The notes below the pieces were generated by a model. That model worked only from the letters and a program-made list of their open reading frames with translations, was not told where the DNA came from and did not search any database. DNA of 11,048 nt, taken from NCBI GenBank assembly GCA_020442095.1, contig JAGRKY010000694.1, positions 1 to 11,048 on the forward strand, in the 5' to 3' direction. Shown in pieces: positions 1 through 5,426 of this stretch. Source of the DNA: Bauldia sp. (GTDB lineage Bacteria > Pseudomonadota > Alphaproteobacteria > Rhizobiales > Kaistiaceae). A program made the position numbers and the translations under genes. Position 1 is the first letter of the stretch. Every line of letters begins with the position of its first letter.

Positions 1-24
1 GTTCGAATCTTCTCGGGCGCGCCA
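1..24 (+). tRNA. 3' end of a tRNA gene (partial, probably tRNA-Arg)
   Basis: Positions 1-24 read as the end of a tRNA. G53 is followed by the T-loop TTCGAAT (2-8), a T-stem 3' strand CTTCT (9-13), the acceptor 3' strand CGGGCGC (14-20), discriminator G and an encoded CCA (22-24). The matching acceptor 5' strand would be GCGCCCG, which is common in alphaproteobacterial tRNA-Arg genes, but the anticodon lies outside the window, so the identity is inferred. A tRNA 3' end is a usual integration site for tyrosine-recombinase elements. A degenerate copy occurs at 1558-1575. Confidence 0.6.
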
Positions 25-323
25 TCTCACCGAACAAGATTCGAACCCTGCGTGCTGTGGGTCAGCAATGCTCGGCCGAAGAAGCGTGAAACGTCTGGCC
101 AGGATGGCGTCGGCGACGAATTACGCCGGCCTCCATTTGTGGGCGGCCTCGGGCGTGTGGGGTGAGCGCGGCGCAAACGAACGCCGAGGGACCACCGTCA
201 ACAATGGTTGCTCATCGGGATCGGCGGCGGGCAGTCACAACGCACGGCCGTTTGTTGGTAGCCGCTCGATATCCCGGTCGGCATACCAACGTCTCTGGCA
301 GCTGCAACGCCGATCTGCGGTTC
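25..323. other. No recognisable gene between tRNA and cupin
   Basis: This stretch carries open frames on both strands, such as one from 68 on the plus strand, but none shows a recognisable domain, a good ribosome-binding site or plausible composition. The open frame at 68-439 runs into the antisense of the cupin gene. The only structure seen is at the left edge: AAGATTCGAAC at 36-46 is the exact reverse complement of 1-11, inside the tRNA. Otherwise nothing was identified. Confidence 0.5.
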
Positions 324-794
324 CTATTCTGGCAGTGAGCCAAGAATGGCGATGTTGTGCCGTTCGGCCGCCGCCACCAGCAGCGCCATATCCGGGGCGG
401 CGGGCGGTGTATCGCCAGACACGCTCGTCTCGGCGATAAAATCGGCAAAATCGCTTCCAGTCGTCATCAGCAGGATCCTGGCCGGGCCTTCCCCTACAAT
501 ACGAAATCCGTGCGGAATGCCCCGCGGACCAAAGGCGAAGTCTCCGGCCTTAAGCAACTTTCTGCCGCCATCCACGATCACCGACATCTGCCCCTCGATG
601 ACGTAGAACGACTCGTCTTCGGAATGATGCACATGCCACGGCGACTCGAATCCGGCAGGGATGACCTGTTCGATCAGGCTGAAGTGACCGTCGGTCATGC
701 CACGATCTGCTTTGATCCAGGTCGGCAGGCCGAGAAACCGGCGTTCCTCGACGTGCGATGGCGTGTTCGTGGCAGGGGGGGCGATCATGTTCAT
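324..794 (-). CDS. Small cupin-domain protein (cupin_2 type)
   Basis: A 156-residue single-domain cupin. The first cupin motif is visible as G48, H54, H56, E61, G68 (with the segment WHVHHSEDE). The second is G84, P90, G92, H95 (segment GPRGIPHGF). H54, H56, E61 and H95 are the expected metal ligands, so a mononuclear metal site is likely intact. Such proteins include quercetinase-like dioxygenases, isomerases and non-enzymatic binders; the substrate cannot be read from sequence. The start at 794 is preferred because GAGGA lies about 8 bases upstream. An ATG at 815 abuts the palindrome 816-834 and has poor spacing, and a TTG at 875 would run through the operator. It is divergent from the TetR gene at 877, which suggests that it is the regulated target. 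The 3' neighbour is the gene-free stretch next to the tRNA. Confidence 0.85.
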   Translation of the reverse strand: MNMIAPPATNTPSHVEERRFLGLPTWIKADRGMTDGHFSLIEQVIPAGFESPWHVHHSEDESFYVIEGQMSVIVDGGRKLLKAGDFAFGPRGIPHGFRIVGEGPARILLMTTGSDFADFIAETSVSGDTPPAAPDMALLVAAAERHNIAILGSLPE

Positions 795-815
795 GGCGAG
801 ATCCTCAATGGACAT

Positions 816-834
816 TTGCTCCGTTATGGAGCAA
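816..834. promoter_or_regulatory. 19-bp perfect palindrome, probable TetR operator
   Basis: Arms TTGCTCC (816-822) and GGAGCAA (828-834) are exact reverse complements around a 5-base centre GTTAT. It lies in the 82-bp gap between the divergent cupin and TetR starts. The size and form suit a TetR dimer site. On the minus strand a weak promoter can be proposed (TTGACG at 875-870, AATTCA at 852-847, spacer 17), which would place the palindrome just after the transcription start of the cupin gene, where binding would block transcription. The promoter call is much weaker than the palindrome. Confidence 0.75.
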
Positions 835-876
835 TTTACCGGAATATGAATTTCACGGAATAGTGTTATCGTCAAT

Positions 877-1497
877 ATGAAAAATCAGATCAAGCGCCGC
901 ACCTATCGGATGAAGGAGCGCGCCAAGACTCATGACGAAACCCGTGAGCGCATCATTGCCGCGACGATGCTGCTGCACGACGAACAGGGCGTCGCCGCAA
1001 CGTCCTTCGTGGATGTCGCAAAGCGCGCCGGCGTCGGCGCGGCTACGGTCTATCGGCATTTTCCCGATTCGGGATCATTGGTCGCGGCCTGCGGCGCGCA
1101 TGTTTGGAAAGAAATGGACCCGCCGGCGCCCGAACAGGCGGCGGCAATGTTCAAGGGCCTCGACCGGATGGAGGATCGTCTGCAACGCCTTGTCGATGAG
1201 GTCGACGGATTTTACCGACGTGGGGCGCTCCGTCTCACGAAGGCGTCTGCCGACCGGCATCTCATTCCAGAGCTGGACGAATTTCTGCGAGCCGTGGAGG
1301 CGAGCGTGGCTGCATTGGTCCACGAAGCTGTGAAAGATGAAGCCCTGCCGGACACCGTGCTTCAACTCGTGCTCGCGCTGATGGATTTTCCGGTCTGGAC
1401 TTCGATGCAGGGAATAAAGGTCGACGACCTGGAGCGAAGACGGCTAATCGCAGGACTTCTCGGCTGTGCCATAGGGCCTATTCGCGGCATCGCTTGA
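877..1497 (+). CDS. TetR/AcrR-family transcriptional repressor
   Basis: A 206-residue protein of normal TetR length. The N-terminal domain has the typical pattern: helix 1 around residues 21-36 (TRERIIAATMLLHDEQG), then helix-turn-helix at about 44-63 with FVDVAKRAGVGAATVYRHFP. The C-terminal ligand-binding and dimerisation domain is variable, and its inducer cannot be guessed. The start at 877 has only a weak ribosome-binding site; ATG at 910 is an alternative that would still keep the whole DNA-binding domain. It is divergent from the cupin gene with a 19-bp palindrome in the gap, so it probably represses the cupin and itself. A GC hairpin (1548-1569) follows about 50 bases after the stop. 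Confidence 0.92.
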   Translation: MKNQIKRRTYRMKERAKTHDETRERIIAATMLLHDEQGVAATSFVDVAKRAGVGAATVYRHFPDSGSLVAACGAHVWKEMDPPAPEQAAAMFKGLDRMEDRLQRLVDEVDGFYRRGALRLTKASADRHLIPELDEFLRAVEASVAALVHEAVKDEALPDTVLQLVLALMDFPVWTSMQGIKVDDLERRRLIAGLLGCAIGPIRGIA

Positions 1498-1547
1498 GGC
1501 GCCGCCCGGCAGTTCAAACTATATAGCACCTACAATCACATAGCAGT

Positions 1548-1569
1548 GCCCGGTTTCATCTCTCCGGGC
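1548..1569 (+). terminator. Possible terminator hairpin after TetR gene
   Basis: GCCCGG (1548-1553) and CCGGGC (1564-1569) form a perfect 6-bp stem with a 10-base loop, 50 bases downstream of the TetR stop. No T-run follows directly, so intrinsic termination would be weak. The right arm overlaps the tRNA-end-like repeat at 1558-1575, so the hairpin may be a chance product of that sequence. Confidence 0.3.
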
Positions 1570-1575
1570 GCGCCA
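1558..1575 (+). repeat. Degenerate direct copy of tRNA 3' end (putative att remnant)
   Basis: Aligned with positions 7-24 of the tRNA end, 15 of 18 bases match. The last 11 (CGGGCGCGCCA) are identical and the three mismatches are consecutive (TCT versus CTC). The same orientation and the tRNA-CCA end suggest an attachment-site duplication bounding the cupin/TetR segment. No integrase lies between the copies, so this would be a remnant or a non-autonomous element. Chance similarity of a GC-rich 11-mer cannot be excluded. Confidence 0.35.
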
Positions 1576-1628
1576 ATCTTCTTTCAAAATGACAGACATA
1601 TTAGCCAAGCAGCCGCAGTCCTTTTGAG

Positions 1629-1652
1629 TCCCAATCGATTTGCGAATTGGGA
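1629..1652. terminator. Inverted repeat between convergent genes
   Basis: TCCCAAT (1629-1635) and ATTGGGA (1646-1652) are exact reverse complements with a 10-base loop. They lie in the 199-bp gap between the convergent TetR and DUF4166 genes, about 45 bases beyond the latter's stop. The position suits a terminator for the minus-strand operon, but no clear U-tract follows on either strand. Confidence 0.3.
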
Positions 1653-1696
1653 AACTGACGGATTCTAATCTCAGCACCGGGAGTTGCGCCCTTCGC

Positions 1697-3400
1697 TCAG
1701 TTCTCGGCGTATATGGTGCGGACCGTCGGAGCGAGGCTGCCTCTGTACGCCGCGATAACGCCGATCATCGGCATCGAAATCTCGATGTCGAAGCAGAAAC
1801 ACCCATCCTTTTCGGTTTCGAAGCTCTGTCCGCGCGGCAAGAGAAAGCGCGGCATGGGAAGCCCCAGGAGCGACCATCGCCTTGGCACAAAAGACAGGCC
1901 CTCTCTCTCGACCACTAGGGCGAGCGCGAAGGACGCGATCCCGAACCGCTCCACGAGAAGATGCTCATCCCTTCCGGCCCCCGCCGACTGCACCGACGAG
2001 AACGACTTGCCATCAAAATTACGTGTCCAGCGTTCGGCGCCGTTCTCCGGCGAGAAGGTGACCGTAACCGGCACCTTGGACGCCGCCTTCGGGAGGCCGA
2101 CAAAGGCCCCGACAAGCAAAGCCATTATGCCGCGACCGCACCGTACCTCTGCGAAGCCGCTCCATTGCCGAGTGGTAGCGCCGCCGTGCAGTTCCTGGAG
2201 GCGAGGCGGAAGCGCGCGGAATGCTGATCCAAGAATTCTCCGATAAAGCGGGGCATTCGCCTCGCATTCACGAAACCCGGTGAAGATTCTGCGATCTTGG
2301 AACAAGGCGTCATAGTCGCTGAGGTCAAGTGCTCGAACAGCCGATCTTGCTCCAGGCAATGGGAATTCGCCGGCAAGTTGCTTACGGATGAGCGCTTCGA
2401 TAGCCATCGAAGGTATGTAAGGGCCGTCGTCACCCTCCGCGAGCAAATGCCAACTCAGCTCGATTTCGCCGGCGTCGGTGTAGCCTCGCGCGCGAACGAA
2501 CATTCCGCCACGATGCTCGCCAAATCGCATTCGGTTGAGCACCGCGTAAAAGAGCCGTGAGAACGGCTCCAGCGAGGGGAGCCTGAATCTGGCTCGCGCC
2601 ATCGCCAAGAGATTGAGGATTCGGTGCAAGACTTCTGGTACCGGTCCGGCTCCCATCCAGATATCCGTCATTGCAGGATGCTCCGGCGGGATAACCCGCA
2701 AATCCGGCACGTCAACAAGAGAGAAATGAATGTTGCGGAGCGGCAACCGACCTGGAGGCGCTATGGTGAAGCGCATGCTTTCGGCGAGCCCGATCCCGTG
2801 CGCTTCCTTTCCCTGTCGCAGCAATTTCACTGGCGCGCCAGCATAGCCGACGACCGCACGCATCACGTTCAGACCAATTCCGGCATACGGCGAAGGGGCG
2901 ATACCCCCTTCAGCCTGCGTGACACTTATCGTCTTTGCCATCTCGCGCAGAACGGCGGCGGTCAGAACCGGGAAGCTGCTGACACCGGATAGCACGAACA
3001 CGCCTGCGGCCTTCGCCTTGGCGTCAAACTGGGATACCCCGAACACGAAATCGGCCGCATCGGCAAAATCGAGATAGTTGATGCCGGCATCGATACAGGC
3101 TGAAATTACGCGATAGCGATCAGCGCCGTATTCTTGGAACGGTCCGGACGCATCGATGACGAGATCAGGATTCTGTGCGCGCAGGCCTCCGACGATATCA
3201 GCACGATCAAGGGCAAGCGGACGAACCCCGGCCTGCCCCTCATAGCGGGCGCAGAACGCTTCGGCGCGATTGAGGTGACGACCGCAAATTAGAAGATCGA
3301 TCCCAGGAATGTCCGACAGGAGTTCCGCCAAGCGGCCTCCGAAAACGCCATATCCACCGAGGATCAGAATTGTCGAGCATCCTGCACTCACTCTGTTCAC
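1697..3400 (-). CDS. Saccharopine dehydrogenase-like / DUF4166 protein
   Basis: A 567-residue two-part protein. The N-terminus is a Rossmann NAD(P)-binding domain with the glycine motif GGYGVFGG at residues 15-22, followed by a saccharopine-dehydrogenase-like fold (DLVIDASGPF, CIDAGINYLDFAD). The last ~190 residues match the DUF4166 pattern: LPPRLQELHGG, RQWSGFAEVRCGRGIM, ERWTRNFDGKSFSS, VERFGI, then FDIEISMPMIGVIAAYRG near the end. An oxidoreductase role is inferred from the nucleotide site; no substrate is known to me for this architecture. The GTG start at 3400 is chosen because it overlaps the stop of the DCC gene in a GTGA, giving translational coupling. The open frame extends upstream to an ATG at 3544, but that would overlap the DCC coding sequence by almost 150 bp and the extra residues have no domain character. 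A GTG at 3391 is a further alternative. Confidence 0.85.
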   Translation of the reverse strand: MNRVSAGCSTILILGGYGVFGGRLAELLSDIPGIDLLICGRHLNRAEAFCARYEGQAGVRPLALDRADIVGGLRAQNPDLVIDASGPFQEYGADRYRVISACIDAGINYLDFADAADFVFGVSQFDAKAKAAGVFVLSGVSSFPVLTAAVLREMAKTISVTQAEGGIAPSPYAGIGLNVMRAVVGYAGAPVKLLRQGKEAHGIGLAESMRFTIAPPGRLPLRNIHFSLVDVPDLRVIPPEHPAMTDIWMGAGPVPEVLHRILNLLAMARARFRLPSLEPFSRLFYAVLNRMRFGEHRGGMFVRARGYTDAGEIELSWHLLAEGDDGPYIPSMAIEALIRKQLAGEFPLPGARSAVRALDLSDYDALFQDRRIFTGFRECEANAPLYRRILGSAFRALPPRLQELHGGATTRQWSGFAEVRCGRGIMALLVGAFVGLPKAASKVPVTVTFSPENGAERWTRNFDGKSFSSVQSAGAGRDEHLLVERFGIASFALALVVEREGLSFVPRRWSLLGLPMPRFLLPRGQSFETEKDGCFCFDIEISMPMIGVIAAYRGSLAPTVRTIYAEN

Positions 3401-3864
3401 AAGAGCCTGTCCCGATATTCCGGCGGAGGCACCCAACAGCTTTTGCGCTTGCCGAAGAGCCGATAGCGATTGGCCGCTATCCATCTGTAGACCGGGTCCC
3501 GCAGAAGCGCCGGCACGACGCGCAAGGCGCCGATCAAGCGCCATGGAAGCCCCAAGCGCTCATAGATGCTGAGCACGGCATCACTGTCCTTCCGGACGCG
3601 ATCCTTCTCAACCACCAAGATGCTGCTCGGGTCTTGCGGGTCCATGCCGTAGCGCCGATAGATGGCCTGGCCAACATCACCTTGCATGGATGCCAGACGG
3701 AATAGTCCGGTCCTGTCGTGCGTCAGGACGAATTGAGCATTGGCGGAACACAACACGCATTCGGCGTCGAACAGGATGATAGGAGCATAACGTTCATTGA
3801 TGGAATCTGCCTCGCTCAGCGGCAGGTGTTTGCAGACGCCAAGACCAGAGAGGGCGTCATTCAT
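3397..3864 (-). CDS. DCC-family (DUF393) thiol-disulfide oxidoreductase-like protein
   Basis: A 155-residue protein. After a 25-residue leader it shows the family signature ILFDAECVLCS, with D33 and the thioredoxin-like pair C36-x-x-C39. Further family traits are the hydrophobic stretch with VLTHDR, the segment SILVVEKDRV, the SDAVLSIYERLGLPWRL helix, and a C-terminal Y-R-W-I-A-x-N-R-Y-R-L-F-G-K-R-K block with a later cysteine (C143). The CxxC predicts redox activity in the cytoplasm; there is no signal peptide. GGAAG lies about 8 bases before the ATG. The gene runs into the DUF4166 gene through a GTGA overlap, so the two are probably made together. The partner protein or substrate is unknown. 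Confidence 0.88.
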   Translation of the reverse strand: MNDALSGLGVCKHLPLSEADSINERYAPIILFDAECVLCSANAQFVLTHDRTGLFRLASMQGDVGQAIYRRYGMDPQDPSSILVVEKDRVRKDSDAVLSIYERLGLPWRLIGALRVVPALLRDPVYRWIAANRYRLFGKRKSCWVPPPEYRDRLL

Positions 3865-3944
3865 GTAGAGCGCTTCCGCTTTTCCAGCCGGTGGTTCAGA
3901 TTGGCGACAGCGGCTTCGATGAGACGCATCCCGTGGAACTCCAT
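3861..3944 (-). CDS. Possible 27-residue leader ORF before the DCC gene
   Basis: A short frame starting ATGGAG at 3944 ends in a TGA that overlaps the DCC start as ATGA, the same arrangement used for real gene couplings elsewhere in the window. The peptide is basic at its end (LEKRKRST) and has no recognised domain. There is no convincing ribosome-binding site before it, and the same frame stays open further upstream to about 4199 with implausible sequence. It may be a coupling leader, the tail of a decayed gene, or chance. Confidence 0.2.
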   Translation of the reverse strand: MEFHGMRLIEAAVANLNHRLEKRKRST

Positions 3945-4212
3945 ATGGGATTCATTTCGCCAGTATACTGATGCGAGAAAGTCTGGTGGTCCAGACCGTG
4001 GGAGTCTCAGAAAATGACAGATTTCCGCCGGTTTGGTTAACCGTATTTGAGTCCCTTGTCGCACATGCGACACCGGGTCGGCCCACCTGATATCACAAGC
4101 TCCGCCGGCGCAGCCGCTTCGCCATGGATGCGGCGTATCGTCGACCTCCTCGATCGCCGGTCGGCCGAGCACGCTCAACCTCGCCGTCCGCCAGAGCAAG
4201 ACCGCGAGGCGG
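3945..4212. other. Gene-poor region with two palindromes
   Basis: No gene is recognised here. It contains a 16-bp inverted repeat at 3981-3996 (GTCTGG, 4-base centre, CCAGAC) and a 16-bp palindrome at 4057-4072. A TATACT at 3963-3968, read on the minus strand, could be a -10 element for the DCC/DUF4166 operon, but no good -35 lies 16-18 bases upstream. The stretch is visibly more AT-rich than the flanking operons, as expected of a regulatory region. Confidence 0.4.
4057..4072. promoter_or_regulatory. 16-bp palindrome, operator-like
   Basis: TGTCGCA (4057-4063) and TGCGACA (4066-4072) are exact reverse complements separated by only two bases (CA). A 2-base gap is too tight for a good RNA hairpin loop, so a DNA site for a dimeric regulator is the better reading. 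It lies about 190 bp upstream of the DCC start and about 140 bp beyond the end of the permease remnant. The cognate protein is unknown. Confidence 0.45.
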
Positions 4213-4373
4213 CTATTCCTTCGTGCCGCCGGCTGTCGGGCCGGTGACGAGGAAGCGCTGGGCGAAAAGGAAGACGATCATCACCGGCGCGATCGCGATG
4301 AGCGTGGCGAGCGTCAGGGTCGACTTGTCCCGCTCGATCGAAAACTGACCGTGCCGCTGGCGATGTTGCGCGA
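4213..4373 (-). pseudogene. C-terminal remnant of a sugar ABC transporter permease (frameshifted)
   Basis: Read on the minus strand, the last 45 or so codons before TAG at 4215-4213 give FSIERDKSTLTLATLIA, then IAPVMIVFLFAQRFLVTG and a GGTKE end. This is the usual last transmembrane helix and tail of a CUT1-family (MalG-like) permease. Just upstream, HQSRNIASGTV continues the same protein in another frame, so one base is missing near 4345. Homology fades beyond about 4373, and no N-terminal part was found. The remnant is thus truncated and frameshifted. It differs clearly from the C-terminus of permease 2 at 7866-8750 (AFLQRFFVASMVSAGVKG), so it is not a recent duplicate of it. It was found by reading the translation; the exact left boundary is uncertain. 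Confidence 0.6.
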
Positions 4374-4704
4374 CTGATGAAAGTCGCCGCCTCTGTTCGG
4401 GTGTCGGGTTGTTCGGCGCGCGCGGGGGCTTCGAGCCAAGACAGGTCCAGCGAGGATGTCACGTATTGGCGCAAAGCCACATGGAGTGCAAAATTAGGCG
4501 GGTTCTCGATCCCGACGGAAAGCGCCACAGCGACGAGAAGAGCCCGCCTTCGAAAACGGATTATCACCCGCTCGCGGCATGCTTCGAGACGCTCGAAGCA
4601 GCGAATCTTGCGCGACGGACCTCCGACTGAGGCCAACGTGCGCCAATGGTAGGTTCCGTCCCCGCGTGATACATGTGCAAGTGGAAAGATGTCGGGGGAT
4701 ACGA
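4374..4704. other. Gene-free stretch upstream of the secreted OB-fold gene
   Basis: Open frames are present on both strands but none is recognisable or has good start signals. The one notable structure is the 21-bp inverted repeat at 4580-4600. The last part before 4705 should carry the promoter for the secreted OB-fold protein; no clear sigma-70 hexamers are visible there. Confidence 0.4.
4580..4600. repeat. 21-bp inverted repeat (9-bp arms)
   Basis: TGCTTCGAG (4580-4588) and CTCGAAGCA (4592-4600) are perfect reverse complements with a 3-base centre ACG. As RNA this is a stable short-loop hairpin; as DNA it is an operator-like site. The string CATGCTTCGAGACG resembles the ends of rhizobial intergenic mosaic (RIME-type) repeats as I remember them, so it may be a piece of a dispersed repeat. 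It lies 105 bp before the start of the next gene. Confidence 0.45.
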
Positions 4705-5388
4705 ATGATTTCGCGCGTATTTGGCGGCGCCTTTGCGCTCGGCCGAGTGAGCATTCTGGCCTTCTTTGTCTGCCTCGCTGCCGTTGTGGCACAGGCCGAA
4801 ACCTTCCTCGATCCGCAGGCGCTTAACGACGAATTCAACGCCGATCCTCGAGCGTTCATGCAGAAATACAACGGGCAGGCGGTCGCGATACGCGGAGAGT
4901 TCAATCATTTCGAGGCGGGTGGCGGTTACGTGGCGCTCAACTCCTTCATCTATTGCCACACGCCCGCCGGACAGGGACCGCTGATCGAAACCCTGAAATA
5001 CGGCGACTACGTCGTCGTCCGCGGAACCGTGAACATGGACTCGCCCACGGCAATCCACGTGCAGCCCTGCACAATCGAGCCTTCGCCGACGGACATGACC
5101 GGCCTGGCGCCGCCCTTTGGCTATTACGCCTGCGGATCCCGATACGCCTTCTATCCGCAATTCAGCTTCACCCTTCAGGAGGGCGGCACCTACTTGGATA
5201 CCGAGGGCGGGACCGGTAGCTACAGCTACGACCCCGCAACGCAGCTCGTGCTTTTGCAGGGCGGCAAGTTCGACGGACTGGACTACCTCTTCACGGCGGA
5301 GCCGGGGCCGAAGCTCGTCCCCCGCAATTCGTCCGGCGGGTTTGAAAGCGCGATCGAATGCCCCTGCAAGGAATGCAGCAGCGAATGA
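4705..5388 (+). CDS. Secreted protein with OB-fold (tRNA_anti-like) domain
   Basis: A 227-residue protein. Residues 1-31 form a signal peptide: a basic start, the hydrophobic core VSILAFFVCLAAVV, then AQA before E32. Residues about 50-124 fit the tRNA_anti-like OB-fold pattern: YNGQAVAIRGEF, a strand ending in C84, then YGDYVVVRGTV and a closing strand ending in C122. The name of that family reflects fold only; nucleic-acid binding is not implied for an exported protein. The second half (138-227) contains FGYYACGSRYAFYPQF and many glycine/tyrosine strands, and ends in a CPCKEC cluster. The mature protein has six cysteines (84, 122, 143, 219, 221, 224), suggesting disulfides in the periplasm. 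The start is set by GGGGG about 7-8 bases upstream and by the signal peptide. The open frame extends back to 4579, but those residues look random. It is a monocistronic gene convergent with the SIS gene. Confidence 0.8.
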   Translation: MISRVFGGAFALGRVSILAFFVCLAAVVAQAETFLDPQALNDEFNADPRAFMQKYNGQAVAIRGEFNHFEAGGGYVALNSFIYCHTPAGQGPLIETLKYGDYVVVRGTVNMDSPTAIHVQPCTIEPSPTDMTGLAPPFGYYACGSRYAFYPQFSFTLQEGGTYLDTEGGTGSYSYDPATQLVLLQGGKFDGLDYLFTAEPGPKLVPRNSSGGFESAIECPCKECSSE

Positions 5389-5394
5389 TCACAC

Positions 5395-5426
5395 CGGGGG
5401 ATGCCGTCGGGCGCGCACTTCCCCCG
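5395..5426. terminator. GC stem between convergent genes
   Basis: CGGGGGA (5395-5401) and TCCCCCG (5420-5426) form an exact 7-bp stem with an 18-base GC-rich loop. They fill the 38-bp gap between the stops of the OB-fold gene (5388) and the SIS gene (5427). It could act as a bidirectional terminator for the two converging transcripts. There is no T-run on either side, so it is a weak or Rho-assisted candidate. Confidence 0.35.

Noticed and set aside
68..439. Plus-strand 123-codon frame near the tRNA
   Set aside because: No domain, no ribosome-binding site, basic/serine-rich random composition, and it overlaps the 3' part of the cupin gene in antisense.
324..875. Extended cupin start at TTG 875 (183 residues)
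   Set aside because: It would place the coding sequence across the 19-bp palindrome and the expected promoter. ATG at 794 has a good ribosome-binding site and starts just before the conserved domain.
2830..2841. 12-bp perfect palindrome CTGGCGCGCCAG
   Set aside because: It lies inside the DUF4166 coding sequence and is the kind of GC palindrome expected by chance in such DNA. Sharing GGCGCGCCA with the tRNA end is likely coincidence.
4175..4792. 205-codon minus-strand frame across the permease remnant
   Set aside because: Its translation is arginine-rich without domains; the permease similarity is in other frames, and it runs antisense into the signal peptide of the OB-fold gene.
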